Source: Gliomastix tumulicola (Eukaryota; Ascomycota; Sordariomycetes; Hypocreales; Bionectriaceae). Taken from it: DNA of 64,000 nt. A program made the position numbers and the translations under genes. Positions 21,359-34,243 of this stretch are shown here, one piece after another (positions within the stretch are counted from its first letter, which is position 1; the number at the start of each line of letters is the position of its first letter). The DNA is taken from contig BCHX01000008.1 of NCBI GenBank assembly GCA_001599755.1, forward strand, positions 1,736,001-1,800,000, read 5' to 3'. Below the pieces are notes generated by a model. The model did not search any database. It saw only the letters and a program-made list of their open reading frames with translations, and was not told the origin of the DNA.

Positions 21359-23538
21359 ATGGCGAATGACAATGAGCGTGAGTCTGACGTCTTTGGTTAC
21401 CATCCGTCAGAAACTTCACCGTCTGCAATCCACCCTAGTTCCACTCTTTACACACCTCCCAGCCCATCACGTTGCGCCCGGCCTGGCTTCAGTGCCGTTC
21501 CAAGTGGCCTCGCGCTTCCAGGGAACGAGTGTACATACACGCCCGTGCAGCTGGAGCCCTTGGGCATCACATGGATGGAATGGAACCGAGCCATGAATCC
21601 CGGGGTGGCTGTGGAGGGACGCTGTTTAGTACATAGCTGGAAGTTTTCGGCTCGGCCCATCTGCAAGAACTCTCTTTCCCTCTTCTTTTTCCTTTTCCTC
21701 TTCTTCTTTTCAATTCACTCTCTCCCTCGCATTTCTGCTGTCGTTGGTCGCAATTGCTTCCTGAGATACCCCTGATTTGCGAGCCGTTCGTTGCTCTACT
21801 GCTACACGTTGCTACTTGCCTACCTTGTTGGGGCATCGTCATTCGTTAGGAGTCTATCCGACTAACATTGTCTGGCCGCAGAGATGAAGAAGAAGGTGTT
21901 GACCGTCGTCATCAAGCTAGGTAGGCTTGCTTATTCACACCATACCTGACCAGCCAGCCTCATCGTCGACCCGAAGCTGCCTGCTGCTACCCACCCGTAT
22001 TTTAACATTGCCTGACGATCACTCTCAGGCACAAGCTCCATCGTCGATGAGAAGACTCACGAGCCACTCTTGCCTATCTTGACTCTGATCGTGGATACGG
22101 CGGTCAAGCTGCAGAAGCATGGACACAGAGTGGTCATCGTCTCTTCTGGAGCCATCGGCGTTGGTCTCCAGCGCATGGATGTTGAAAAGAGACCGAAGCA
22201 TCTAGCTCAATTACAGGTCAAGCTCCTACTGGGCTCGGTTTAATACCGTATGATCATTTGAATCATGTCGACTAATGAGAAAACAGGCGCTGGCTGCTAT
22301 TGGACAATGCCGGCTGATGAGCTTGTGGGATGGCCTCTTTGGGCACATGGTCCAGCCAATCGCTCAGATCCTCTTGACCAAGAACGACATTGCAGACGTA
22401 CGTCTTGTCTTGTGGCACAGACATGCCTTGCCCATGTCCATAGCTACGCAAACACACAGGTGACCGAACTCTGCTGACACTACAGGACCATTAGCGTTCG
22501 AGATACATCAACGCTCAGAACACCTTCAATGCCCTGCTTGACATGGGTGTCATCCCCATTGTCAACGAAAACGACACTCTGGCCGTGTCCGAAATCAAGT
22601 TCGGCGACAACGACACGCTGTCGGCAATCACAGCCGCTATGATTCACGCTGACATGCTCTTCCTCATGACGGACGTGGACTGTCTATATGACAAGAACCC
22701 CCGCACAAACCCCGACGCGCGCCCCATCGAGGTCGTCCAGGATATCGCAGACATACATGCCGATGGTGAGTCTCAAATCTCTCATCCTCGGTTCATCAAT
22801 CAAATCGGTGCTTTTTGCTGACGTGTGTGGTCCACACTTCTAGTATCGAGTGCCGGGTCAGCCCTGGGCACAGGAGGTATGAGTACCAAACTCATTGCCG
22901 CTAGGTTAGGTACCTCGGCTGGCGTCACCGTTATCATCACCAGGTCATCAAATCCTGGCAATATCCTCAATATTGTGAATTACCTTCACAGCTCCTCCCC
23001 GGGCTCTTCTGCGTCTGAGGGAGATGGCGAGGACGAGGACTTTGTCCCGTCATCAGCGGCGCTGAATTTGATGGCGGCCTCAACGGATAGTAGCCATCCG
23101 CCGCTACACACGCGGTTCCTGCCATCGACTGATCCTATCCGGGATCGCCACTTCTGGCTCCTTCACACCCTGAACCCTCACGGGACGGTGTACATCGACC
23201 AGGGGGCTCATCGCGCCCTCCTCGCCAAGGCAGGATTGCTGCCTGTCGGCGTGGTTGATGTGGAGGGCCACTTTGCCCAGCACGAAGCCGTGCGTCTGGT
23301 GGTGGTAAATCGGCTGTCAGAACCTGGGCCGGATGGGAAGCTCAGGGGAGACAACGCCGAGGAGGTCGGACGTGCCCTGGTGAACTATGCCTCGGCAGAG
23401 ATCTTGAGGATCATGGGCCACCACACATCCGACATTGAGCCCACACTGGGCTACTGCGACAGCGAGTACATCGCCAACCGGTCACACATTGTGTTCTACC
23501 GGAGTGACAGCCGGCCAGCGACCCCTGTGCCGTTCTAA
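21359..23538 (+). CDS. PRO1: Glutamate 5-kinase (proline biosynthesis), with PUA domain
   Basis: Six exons: 21359-21377, 21882-21920, 22029-22216, 22287-22397, 22495-22765 and 22844-23538, giving 440 residues. The enzyme phosphorylates glutamate with ATP, the first step from glutamate to proline. The amino-acid kinase fold is clear: VVIKLGTSSIVDEK, VVIVSSGAIGVG, VIPIVNENDT, FGDNDTLSA, DVDCLYDKNP and GTGGMSTK. A C-terminal PUA domain follows (about residues 315-410). The first coding exon has only six full codons and is followed by a 504-nt intron, long for this window; if that junction is wrong, translation would start at the ATG at 21884, which lacks only the leader residues. Intron 3 has a GTCAAG donor. 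Confidence 0.94.
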
Positions 23539-24371
23539 GACGCCTACGCTCTTGTCGTAGGTGTTGTTTGTTTTAAAGTTATGGGTTCATGATTCAGCGA
23601 AACATTGTCGCTATGTCAGCTACGAGCTGATGGATAGACCTAGAATGGATGAAGATAGAAGGCCGGTGCTGTTGCTTGTCAAGGATCAAGAGTCAGAGGC
23701 CCACTCAACTGAGGCCAAGGGATATTCTTCGTCGCCGAGACGGCGATGACTCAAGGGGGAAAGGGAGAAAAGCATTACATTTCAGGATATACTCAATTTT
23801 GAAGTATCAAATCATTTTGGCAACGCAACAGTTGCCATACAAGCGCTTTGACCCAGAACCAAGACATCCTTAGTGCAGAGACTGTGAAGTTGCCTGGCTT
23901 GTGTCCTGGTGGAGGCCCTCATTTCGGCGGGCGGCGATTGGATTATCCCAGCCCAAGTTCCAGTACAAACAGGCCTGGCGCGTCCGTCCAGCTTTTCACT
24001 GATCACCCGCATACACGATCAACTCTCCATCCACAACCAGCCTTCTGCATCCAAAGAATCGCATCTCCTCCAAAATCAGAACCCACTTGCCCCTCCTGCC
24101 CAGCATTGAGCGACCCAAGCCCATTGGCAAGCCCGTAGCAAGCCCACCCAGCCCAGACGTTAAGGATCGTAACAACGGCCACAGGTCGTCGAGCCACTGG
24201 CAGCCGAGCCCACAACAGGTACCTGTACCTGGAATCTGCGCCTTTCCTCTTTGGGCGCCATCAGTGTTACCCTGTTACCCCTCCCCCACCATCGACCACA
24301 GCAGCAGAGTGTCCAAAAGTGCGGCTCGAGTTTTCTGACTCACGCGCTTTTCCTTCCAAGACACCAGGTGG
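23539..24371. other. Intergenic, PRO1 3' end to GRS1 promoter
   Basis: 833 bp between tandem plus-strand genes. The 3' half becomes C-rich and Pro/Ser-coding-like in all frames, typical of leader sequence; no exon was found. Confidence 0.55.
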
Positions 24372-26629
24372 ATGAAGCCTATGCGAGCCGTCCCTCTTCC
24401 CAATCTTCGCTTCTTCTTCTCCCCTCAGTTCAGATTGAGACCCCCGTTATCCTCGCGTCCCACGTTCTCGAGAACAACAACCCTAGCCCCAGCTACAGCC
24501 TCCAGGCTCTTCTCCTGCACGAGACAACGTGACAGATATCAAGTCCCGGTATCGCACAAGGGCCACAACGCAAGCAGCAAGATGACTTCGACGGCGACGA
24601 CCCTCAAGGGCCAGCCCTTGGACAAGGCCATCCTCGAATCCATGCTGAGACGGCGCATGTTCTACACTCCCTCCTTCGAGATCTACGGCGGCGTTGCTGG
24701 CCTCTACGACTATGGCCCGCCCGGCTGCTCGCTGCAGGCCAACATCGTCGACCAGTGGCGCAAGCACTTCGTCCTCGAGGAGGACATGCTCGAGGTCGAC
24801 TGCTCCGTCCTGACGCCCCACGAGGTCCTCAAGACGAGTGGCCACGTGGACAAGTTCGCCGACTGGATGTGCAAGGACCCCAAGAACGGCGAGATCCTGC
24901 GGGCCGACCACTTCGTCGAGGCCATCCTCGAGGCCAGGCTGAAGGGCGACAAGGAAGCCCGCGGCCAGAAGGTGGAAGACAAGGAGGAGGACCCCAAAAA
25001 GAAGAAGAAGAAGGCCAAGTCGGAGGCTGTCAAGCTCGAGGACTCCGTCGTGCAGGAGTACGAGGAGGTCCTTGCCCGCATTGATAACTACGATGGCCCC
25101 GAGCTCGGCGAGCTCATCAAGAAGTACGAACTGAAGAACCCCGAGACTGGTGTCCTGCCGTCAGACCCCGTCGCCTTCAACCTCATGTTCCAGACCTCCA
25201 TCGGCCCCAGCAGCAACCTGCCCGGTTACCTGCGCCCCGAGACGGCGCAGGGCCAGTTCCTCAACTTCGCCAAGCTTCTCGAGTTCAACCAGTCGAACAT
25301 GCCGTTCGCCTCTGCCTCGATTGGCAAGTCCTACCGTAACGAGATCTCACCTCGTGCTGGTCTCCTGCGTGTGCGCGAGTTTCTGATGGCCGAGATTGAG
25401 CACTTCGTGGACCCTCAGGGCGGTAAGAAGCACTCGCGCTTCAGCGAGGTCGAGGATGTGGAGATGGTGCTGCTGGACCGCGACACTCAGCTCTCTGGCA
25501 AGACTCAGACCAAGGCTGTCAAGATCGGCGAGGCTGTGAAGTCCGGCCTTGTGGACAACGAGACCCTTGGCTACTTCCTCGCCAGGATCAACCTCTTCAT
25601 GGTCAAGATCGGTGTCGATGTCTCCAAGATGCGCTTCCGCCAGCACATGGCCAACGAAATGGCCCACTACGCCACCGACTGCTGGGACTGCGAGCTCCAG
25701 ACCTCTTCTGGCTGGATTGAGTGCGTTGGCTGCGCTGACCGAAGCGCTTACGACCTGAGCGTGCACGCCAAGAAGACTGGTGCTCCTCTGATTGTGCGCC
25801 AGCGACTCGACGAGCCGCTCGTCATCGAGGAGTGGCAGGTTGACATTGAGAAGAAGAAGTTTGGTCCCTTGTTTAAGAAGGATGCCAAGACCGTAGAGGC
25901 CGCTCTAGAGGCCACCACTCAGGAGCAGCGCGAAAAGCTGGCCAAGGACCTGGCTGACAACGGCAAGATCACTATCGAGGTTCCCGGTGTCGGCGAGGGC
26001 AAGGTTGAGATCTCAAGCGACCCCATCAAGATCGAGTTCCGGAAGAGGGTTGAGAACACGCGGGAGTTTACCCCCAACGTCATCGAGCCGTCGTTCGGTA
26101 TCGGCCGAACTCTCTACGCTCTGATCGAGCACAACTTCTGGACCCGCGGCAGCGATGGCGGTGACGAGGCCCGTGGTGTAAGTTTTCTTGCCGACTAACG
26201 CATCTTTGTGACGAGAGCTAACTATTCATTCAGGTTCTTTCCTTCCCTCCCGTGGTGGCGCCCACCAAGGTCCTCATTGTCCCTCTCTCCTCAAACGCCA
26301 GCTTCAAGCCGCATCTGAAGAAGCTGTCCCAGAGACTCCGCAGCATCGGCATCTCCAGCCGTGTAGATGACTCCTCTGCCAGCATTGGCAAGCGGTACAG
26401 CCGTAACGATGAGCTCGGCACGCCGCTCGGCATCACGATCGACTTCCAGACAGTGCAGGACAGCACCTTGACGTTGCGTGACCGTGACTCTACCAGCCAG
26501 GTCCGCGCTGATGAGGACAAGATCGTTGCGGCTGTCAAGGCTATCGTGGAAGGCAACAAGTCCTGGACTGATATCGAGTCTGAGCTCCCCAAGTTCGAGG
26601 GCCAGGAGGTTGAGGTTGCAGAGAGGTAG
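24372..26629 (+). CDS. GRS1: Glycyl-tRNA synthetase, cytosolic and mitochondrial forms
   Basis: Exons 24372-26177 and 26234-26629 give 733 residues from the first ATG. This class II synthetase charges tRNA-Gly. Core motifs are clear: MFYTPSFEIYGGVAGLYDYG near the start of the catalytic part, LPGYLRPETAQGQF (motif 2 region), SYRNEISPRAGLLRVREF, and EPSFGIGRTLYALIEHNFW (motif 3), followed by a C-terminal anticodon-binding domain in exon 2. The first 70 residues are rich in Arg, Ser and Pro with few acids, typical of a mitochondrial presequence; a second in-frame ATG at 24582 (MTSTATTLKG) would start a 663-residue cytosolic form. A Lys-rich insertion (PKKKKKKAK) sits at about residue 215. Confidence 0.96.
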
Positions 26630-28229
26630 AAGTCTGTTGTAGAGGAGGCAGAAAGCCACTTAAAAGGGGTCATCTGTGGTGTACCGACTTCGAGAAGAGT
26701 ACGAGCCACGTGCGTCGATATTGATAGATATTCACTGCTCATGTTGGAGACTATGGTGGTGCCCTAGAAGAGGGCGCATTTGTCTGCTACGAGTCTAGAT
26801 AAGGAGAACTTAAGAGAAGAGCGAACGAACAACGGAAGACGTATGGAAGCAGTGTACCAATACGCAGTTAGAACAATTGCCAGACTGTCATGATCGCCAT
26901 CGCCACTTGTCGATAAGGTCAGCGGGCCGATGATGTTAGCGCCCAGGACAGGAGCTGTAACATGAGTCGCCGGACGCTGTGAGGGAGCTGATTCCTGAGG
27001 CGGGCGAGTGTCCATCTAGTATGGAGGAGTTGGGTCTATAGTGTCACACACCACATTCTCAGGGGTCCAATTGGACGGGCCTTTGTTTGAATTTACGGGC
27101 ACGCGCCGGGCTGCAACAGGTCGCCACAAATAGGGCATGTCTGTTTGTACCCATCTCCATCTGCAGCCCGTAGCCGTAGATTCTGTCGGGAAGACTTGGC
27201 GTTGGTGTGGTGTTGGGAGTTAGTCATGCTGTTTACGGCCCCCATGATGGAAGAGGGAAAGGCTGCATGTCAATATGGAGGCATCGGAGAATGACAAGTG
27301 GGATGGGATGGTGTGTTTGTTCTGGGCTCTGAGGCACAATCCCACGAGAACTCGCAGCGCACTGAAGCCGCCAGCGAATACCAGGTACCTGTCCCTTGTA
27401 GCGCTTGTGGCACTGCTGATCTCCATTCTTCAACCACCAACCACCTCCTTCCCCACACGTTCTGCCTGCCTTACGTTACCTTGTCTTGGTTAGGAGGTCA
27501 TAGCACTACCGCTATTATAACCTGGAACCCGTTTGCTTAATTGATTCTCCAAAGCCCGGTGGCTGCCTTGCCACATCCCCAAGCGTCTCGGCCCTCCCTC
27601 TCTTCCTCCTCAGTCGCATTCATTCCAGTCTGCTGCTGCCTCTCCTCACATCAACACTGGAGGTCGCAGCACCAGGCTCTTGTCGGGAGCCGTCGCCATT
27701 CACTGTGCATCTCGTCTGCTCCGTTCCGCGCGGCGCCTATCAGGGTCCGGTCCAGTCCTTTTATTCCCACAAGCGAGCGCGCCCCCTGAGGCCCTGCGTG
27801 CGCCCTGAAGCCTGAGGTGCGGACCGAACAGCGAAAGAGAGACGAACCCCCCTCACCGTCACCGGTCGACGGGCGTTGGCATTGACCGCAAAGCCTTCTC
27901 ACATGCCCTCGCTTCTCGGCTGATTTTGTCGGAATCACGCCTACCGTCGTTGGATTCCTCTCAACCTTCTCTCTTTCTTTCCTTGTCCCGCCTTCGTTTC
28001 CTCCCAGTCTCTCGACGCAGGCCTGCCGCCCGCCGGGGAGACCCAGACTAAGCGCCTCCCAACGCAAGCTTCCCTGCTACCCGTCGCCTCCTATTTCGAT
28101 AATTACAGCCCATTTCTACGATTCGGCAACGAGGGGAGGATTTTCGTTTTCTACGTTTCCGTTGAGCAAGCATCTGCGCCTTTACGACATTCATTCGAGT
28201 GACAGGATACCCCAGATACGTTTGTAAAG
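26630..28229. other. Long intergenic region upstream of CLA4
   Basis: 1.6 kb between tandem plus-strand genes. 27540-28200 is very pyrimidine-rich on the plus strand and probably forms the CLA4 promoter and long leader. An 83-codon minus-strand frame at 26764-27015 was judged not coding. No RNA gene is seen. Confidence 0.5.
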
Positions 28230-31200
28230 ATGCCTCAAGAAAGGTACGTCCGCTTTCTTTGCTGTGTGTATCCCGGGAGCGCGAGGGCTCGGCGGTGGAA
28301 GCAAACGGACCTCTGATCGGAACTTGGGGGAAGCGTTCACCTCCGTGCTGCTGTTTGCTGGCCGGGGTCGTTGCTTCTCCCACGCTCTGATTGTGTGCGC
28401 ACACGCCGATGATGCCCGGGCTGTATTTAATGGAATGGCGCCACCGACGAAGCTGCGAGGATTTGGCACCATCTACCTCTGCGCGCGTCCAGCCTCGATG
28501 CGACATGGACCAGATACCTCAGGAGCGAGAACAAGATCAAGACTGCGGAATGAAAGGCTTACATTGGTCTAGTATTTACTCTTCGGGCCAGTTCATGAAC
28601 CCTGGACCGGCCCCGCGACCCCCTACCGACCGCCCTCGCCTCGCCCTCACACCCAATGCCAACCTCCCCGGAAGCATGGCCAACATGGCCATCTCGCCCA
28701 TTCGAAGCACTGCTACCTCCACCTACAGCGGCTCGACCGTCTCCCTGCCGATTGCCCGCCAGCAGACCAACAATACCGATGGCCTAGGGGGTGTTGCGGT
28801 CAAGAAGGAGGGCTGGGCCTCGGTCAAGGAGAGCAAGAACTTCATTCAACCGTGGAAGCAGAAGTACCTGATCCTACGCAAAGAATCTCTCGACTTTCAC
28901 AAGACGGAGGGTGGCAAGGTCTCGTATACGCTGTACCTGAAGGACGTCGTCAATGTGGGCAGAGTTGAGTCTGCCGGTACCATCTTCGAGATTAAGAGAA
29001 AGCCCGACGGCCCGTCGAATAGCCCCGGTGACGACGACGGACAGACCAAAACCCTACACATCAAGGTCAAGGGCGATGATGATCTGTACGAGTGGATCGA
29101 CTTCATCTACGGTGCCTGCCCCGGTATGGGCGGTGTCAGCAATCCCACCAACTTCTCCCATGCCGTCCACGTCGGTTTCGATGCCTCGACAGGAGAGTTC
29201 ACAGGCCTTCCTCCCGAATGGTCACGGCTCCTAAACTCTTCGGCCATCACCAAGGAGGACTACGAGCGGAACCCCCAGGCTGTATTCGAGGTCCTCGACT
29301 TCTACACTGACACTCTGGCTAAGAGAGCGGACAACCCTAACCAGTACGCAAGTCTTACGCCCACGCCTCCTGCTTCTTCTCAGGGCAACAAGCAGCTTGG
29401 ATATGGCGGCAGCTCAGTTGCCCCTCCTCGCCCGCCTCCTCCTGGAGCCGGTCAGCGTAACCCGAGCTACAGCGCAGGTTCTCCACAGTCGGCCGGCGGC
29501 GGCGTTCAGCGGAGGCCCGATGACTACCAGCAGCGTCTTCCAGCACAGAACAACATGCCGAGCCAGGATGCGCTCCGGGAAGAGCAGCGCAAGCGACAGC
29601 TTGAGGCACAAAAGCGGAAGGAGGTAGAGGAGCAAGAAAGACGGGAGCTGGAAGCTTACAATGCATCGCTCCCCAAGGGCAAGGTTCCTATGGCTAAGCA
29701 AGAGATTGGTGGCTACGGCGGTTCCGCTCCCTCTGCGCAAGGCGATAGATTCAACCCCTCGAGAGCGCCGCCTCCCGCACCCAAGGCTTCTGGCCAGCAG
29801 CCTTCTCAGCAAGCGGCCCTCCGCGCGCAAAGGCCAGCCCCAGCTCCTCCGTCGTCCTCCAACGGATCAACACGTCCGCCGATCAGCGCCTCGTCCAGCT
29901 CATCGTCTACACGAGACCAAGCTCAGCGGCCATACCGTCAGGATGCGCCCCAGTCGGCCTCGTCAAGCCAAAGACATCCCAACGGGGCCCCTGCTCCTCA
30001 GTACAAGGTCGCACAGCAGCCTCAGGCGCAGTCCCAGGCTGCCAGGATGCCTGGTCCTGCTGTGAAGCCGCTGAACGTGGCTCCCAAGCCAAACCAGCAG
30101 CCCCAGCAGCCAGATGGCGTCAAGGCTGCCGAGGCAGCGCTCACGGCCAAGCCTTCGCCGAGTGAGCGCAAGCAGGACGTGCGCATGTCGACTATGTCCG
30201 AGAGCGAGGTCATGGCTAAGCTTAAGGAGGCGGTGTCCAAGGATGACCCGAACCTTTCGTACTCTAAGCAGAAGAAGATTGGTCAGGGTGCCTCAGGCTC
30301 CGTGTATGTGGCCAAGATCAAGGAGACGGCGACGGGTATGGCACGCGAGGTTCTGCGGCAGCAAGGTAGTAGGGCTCAGGTTGCTATCAAGCAAATGGAT
30401 CTTGCTCACCAGCCCCGCAAGGAGTTGATCGTGAACGAGATCATGGTCATGAAAGACAGTCGGCACAAGAACATTGTCAGCTTCCTCGACGCCTTCTTGC
30501 GCAATAACAATGCAGAGCTCTGGGTCGTCATGGAGTACATGGAGGGTGGTGCTTTGACCGATATTATCGACAACAACCCCTCCATCTCTGAAGACCAGAT
30601 TTCGACCATCTGCCATGAGGTAAGTTGTGCACTCAGCCTCCATAGAGAGAAAACGCTCTGCTGACAGAAATAACTAGACGTGCCGAGGTCTGCAGCACCT
30701 CCACTCGCACAACATCATTCACAGAGATATCAAGAGCGACAACGTGCTTCTGGACGCTCGTGGAAACATCAAGATTAGTAAGTTCCCTCAGCGCTATCAA
30801 TTACTTTATGATGAGAGCGTACTAGCTAACACAAAACAGCGGATTTCGGTTTCTCTGCGAAGCTCACTGAGTCCAAGTCGAAGCGCGCAACCATGGTCGG
30901 GACCCCTTACTGGATGGCGCCCGAAGTTGTGAAGCAGAAAGAATATGGTCCCAAGGTTGACATCTGGTCGCTGGGTATTATGGCTATCGAGATGATCGAA
31001 TCCGAGCCACCCTACCTTAACGAAGAGCCCCTCAAGGCGCTCTACCTCATTGCGACTAACGGCACGCCGCGACTGAAGAAGCCAGAGAGACTCAGCAAAG
31101 AACTCAAGGCATTCCTCTCGGTTTGTCTCTGCGTGGATATCAAGAGCAGAGCGTCAGCGGACGAGCTGCTGGCTCATGACTTCCTCAAGCACGGCTGCCC

Positions 31201-31249
31201 GCTTGGCAGTCTGGCAGAGCTTCTCGCATTCAAGAAGCACACGAAGTAA
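28230..31249 (+). CDS. CLA4: PAK-family Ser/Thr protein kinase with PH and CRIB domains (CLA4 type)
   Basis: Exons 28230-28243, 28573-30619, 30678-30777 and 30840-31249 give 856 residues. Cla4-type PAKs are activated by Cdc42/Rac and control polarity, septation and, in pathogens, infection structures. Domains: PH at about 82-185, CRIB at about 193-227 (SNPTNFSHAVHVGFD), a long Pro/Gln/Ser-rich linker, and the kinase at about 567-840 with GQGASGSV loop, HRDIKSDN (catalytic Asp704), DFG at 722-724 and activation-segment VGTPYWMAPEV. The PH domain separates Cla4 from Ste20. The first coding exon is only 14 nt (MPQE plus part of Ser); its 329-nt intron ends in a branch point and TAG, and the ATG has A at -3. 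Confidence 0.95.
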
Positions 31250-32293
31250 TGGCGAGTGCTCGCCACAAACACACGCAATAACCGGAGCGGAGACGAAAAG
31301 GAAGAACCACAAAGGAGAACAGTTTTGACGGGGTTTCGGGTTGACAGGAGCTGTAAGAAGGCACACGGTCAGCTCAACCCAAAGATTTGCCTCGTTTCAT
31401 TTTTTTTTCCCACGGCATACACAGGAAACAGGAGGCATTGACTGTATTTGAGGACTGGTCGTGGCAAATACTTTGGAACTCTAGATTATGATGACGGGAG
31501 AAATACTTGGACGAACTTTGGGTTACATGCAGCAAGCACCAGGCTGTTGATGGCCATGACATTGTTAATTACTGGTACTAGATGGCTTTGCATTTGACTG
31601 ATCTTTTTTCATTCTTTTGGCGGAGGCATGCATCATGGAGAATGGAGGCGGGCATGCAACGGCAGATAAAGAGGCAGGCATAGTGAGATTCTTATCATAG
31701 AGTGCCATTGAACAAAATTGCTGTAGTTATTGTGAACGTGACAATAGATGGGGGGCCATTCATAGGTTGCTAAATGCAACGCAAACACAGAATGCGACTG
31801 AGCCCTATTTCAAGTGAAAGTCACGAATGCTGAAACCCTCCCTGACTGCGCCCTTGGGGGGGGGAGAGAGGAAGACAGCTGAAACACAGAGTCAAGTCAG
31901 CAAAGAGCCAGGCGCGGGCGCGCGCAACGCAACTCGGGTACGGAGTACGGAAGCTTGATCCGCTGAGGAGGTGCTCGTACAAAGAGGAGCACAATAGCCG
32001 CGAGGAAATCGTGTGTTTCAGGTTCCAGGTCGCGCTGGTAAGGGGGTGACCCCCCTGTAACAAGAACAAGGTGGCATGGGGGGGTTGCAAGGCCAGGATT
32101 GGCAGATCCTGTCAGAGAGTTGCGGGCTGGTATCATGCAGGGAGGAGGAGCACACCAAAAAAAAAAAAAGGAGGGGGGTGGGTAGGATGGATACATAATG
32201 GCAATTCAATTTGGCAGCTGTCTTGCCTCGGAAGTGAAGGAATGGGGATGCGATCATAGTTGCTAAGTTGGGAAGAGTGAATAATCAAGGCAC

Positions 32294-32332
32294 AGCGTTG
32301 CGTTGCGATGCGTTGCGCTGCGAATCGTTGCC
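32294..32332. repeat. Short CGTTG-type tandem repeat
   Basis: Imperfect copies of a 5-6 bp unit (GCGTTGCGTTGCGATGCGTT and continuation) in the gene-free region. Probably slippage-derived. Confidence 0.6.
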
Positions 32333-32794
32333 AAAGAGAGTCATCGGAAGAGAGGGGGAAGCGCATAAGAGAGCAGAAGTGCAGGGGGGTTGCTGTCAGG
32401 GCCGAAACAGAGCTGGATGCGGCTGGCAGGGTCTATTGGTTACTTATCCTGTATACGCGGCGCGGAAGAATCCTTTCTCTTTTCTCTCTTGCCCCGAGGT
32501 TCAGAGGGGCTGCAGTAGGCGGTACCTGACTAGGACCCTTGCGTGTTGCGGACAAGAGACTACCTGGAAGAAACAAACGATCTTGGGGGGGACGAGTGAA
32601 ACACAGGCGGGTGCGAAAAGACTCTAGTATGGAGGAACTACCGTAGAGTCAACTGTTGAGAAGAGACGGTTAAGTCACTGACCGCCTCTAGTTATGTTGT
32701 GACTCGCCCTCAGACTGGAGTTCTCTTGACCGCAACTACTAGTATTTAAGAGCACATCTGCAACGAACAACCGGTGGACTCACTTCTTCCCTCT

Positions 32795-32814
32795 ACACAC
32801 ACACACACACACAC
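32795..32814. repeat. (AC)n microsatellite
   Basis: An uninterrupted dinucleotide run of ten AC units in noncoding DNA. Confidence 0.85.
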
Positions 32815-34218
32815 TGCACAATCATACCACCTGTCAAGAAGTCTGGTCTGGGAGATCTTGCAGAGGGATGAGGCGACCCCTGACTGAGCTGCAGAATCCG
32901 ATGGACTTCTGGCCAGGAACAAACCACCTGGATGTTCTCTACGGGTGGAGGCCACCTGTATCTTCTAGGCACTGCAAGTACTCTGGTACATGCCGCTGCT
33001 GTTGATACAGTGCACAGAGGCCGGGGCGCACCTCTTCGGCCCACCTTTGAGGTGTGGATCCGCCACAACTCACACTTTGCAACCACGTGGTTTTCTATCG
33101 TCTACAACAGACGAAAACTTGTAGCCCCACAGTGCGCATGTTTTCCTACAGCTGCATCACTCGAGGTGAGGCCCGTGCACCCCCAACAGTGCATTTTCCT
33201 ACTTACACCGTGCGCTTCCTCTCACTAGGGTCTCGGGTTATTGCTTCTAGCGCTTTTCATGCCCTGAAGCCGAGCTGTCAGGGCCGTCGCGTGGTGTCAC
33301 TCGAGCACTGTGTAGCCAACAAGGTACTCAGTACTTCTGCCACACCTCCCTCTCACCCTCTCTCGCTCCCTCATCAACGTTCCCTCACAGCGCTGCCAAA
33401 CCGAAATAACTCCAGTTTCGGGACCTGGAGCTGCACCTCTCTTTTGGTACCACGATTTTCCAAAATTCCCCTTCTTCCCAAAAACACACACACGCACCAC
33501 CACCTCTCTCTCTTTTTTCCCTTCCCTTTTCTCTCTTCTTCGCTGCGCACAAACCTCATCCCTCCGCCTTAATTTCTTCTTCTCCAGGCTGCGCTTCTCA
33601 TTGCACACGATCCCTAAAGAAATCCTTCTTTTCCCAGCCTGTATATTGCAGAAAATACCTTTTGATTTTCTTCGGACCATCCTTGCCCATCCCTAACGGG
33701 CGTCGAGATCTCCTGGCCGCGAGCTGGCCGCGATAGACAGCAGGGCCACCTTGCACCACCGTTCCTTTGCGAGGCGACAGACGCTTTCAGAGGTCCTGCA
33801 TGCTCTGCGATTACGTTGACCGCTATACCCCAGACGTGCGCACCGGAGATCAGCTTCCACACCTCGGTCGAGTCCTGGTGAGGTTCCGTCCGCGAGTCAG
33901 CGAGGTACCTGCCTAGCGTCAAGCCCCGAGAGCTCCCCCGAGGCGAGTTCTGCGAAAAGCATCGTGCGATCCGACGTCGACACCGCTTGTAACTGTTGCC
34001 TCGAGGCAATTCCCTTCGGTTCGACCTTCGCCTACCCGTTACCGACTAGGCTTTTTTCGATACGAAGACAAGAAAGAAGAAGCATCACACCAATAATCCT
34101 CCTACCCCCCTCCGATCAGCGACTTGAAGCTACGCAAGAACAAGCACACCCTTTTCCCTTCTAATCGACCACCCGATTTTATAAGAAGCCTTTTTTCGAA
34201 CTATATACGGCTCGGCTC

Positions 34219-34233
34219 ATGACGCCCTACTAG
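34219..34233 (+). promoter_or_regulatory. Minimal upstream open reading frame before the PUF gene
   Basis: ATG ACG CCC TAC TAG encodes MTPY and stops 10 nt before the main ATG at 34244. The uORF start context is weak (C at -3). If transcribed it could lower translation of the PUF protein through limited reinitiation over such a short gap. Confidence 0.5.
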
Positions 34234-34243
34234 ATAATTGATA

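Larger units (their letters stand above)
31250..34243. other. Largest gene-free stretch, upstream of the PUF gene
   Basis: About 3.0 kb. 31250-32300 is mixed sequence with G runs at 31855-31865 and 32080-32087; 32294-32332 is a short CGTTG-type tandem repeat; 32795-32814 is an (AC)n run; 33330-33600 is strongly pyrimidine-rich; 33960-34240 looks like a 5' leader with a tiny upstream frame. It may hold a long 5' UTR of the PUF gene, possibly spliced, or a noncoding transcript. I see no convincing coding exon or tRNA. Confidence 0.5.

Noticed and set aside
21335..21775. 146-codon plus-strand frame over PRO1 exon 1
   Set aside because: It reads into the long first intron; only the six codons from 21359 are kept in the gene model, because kinase motifs resume after the acceptor at 21881.
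26764..27015. 83-codon minus-strand frame downstream of GRS1
   Set aside because: No recognisable domain, no splice partner, and it lies in a likely 3' UTR and intergenic region.
33054..33572. 172-codon plus-strand frame upstream of the PUF gene
   Set aside because: Its Ser/Pro/Leu/His composition follows from the CT-rich leader; the frame has no coding signal and starts in a weak context.
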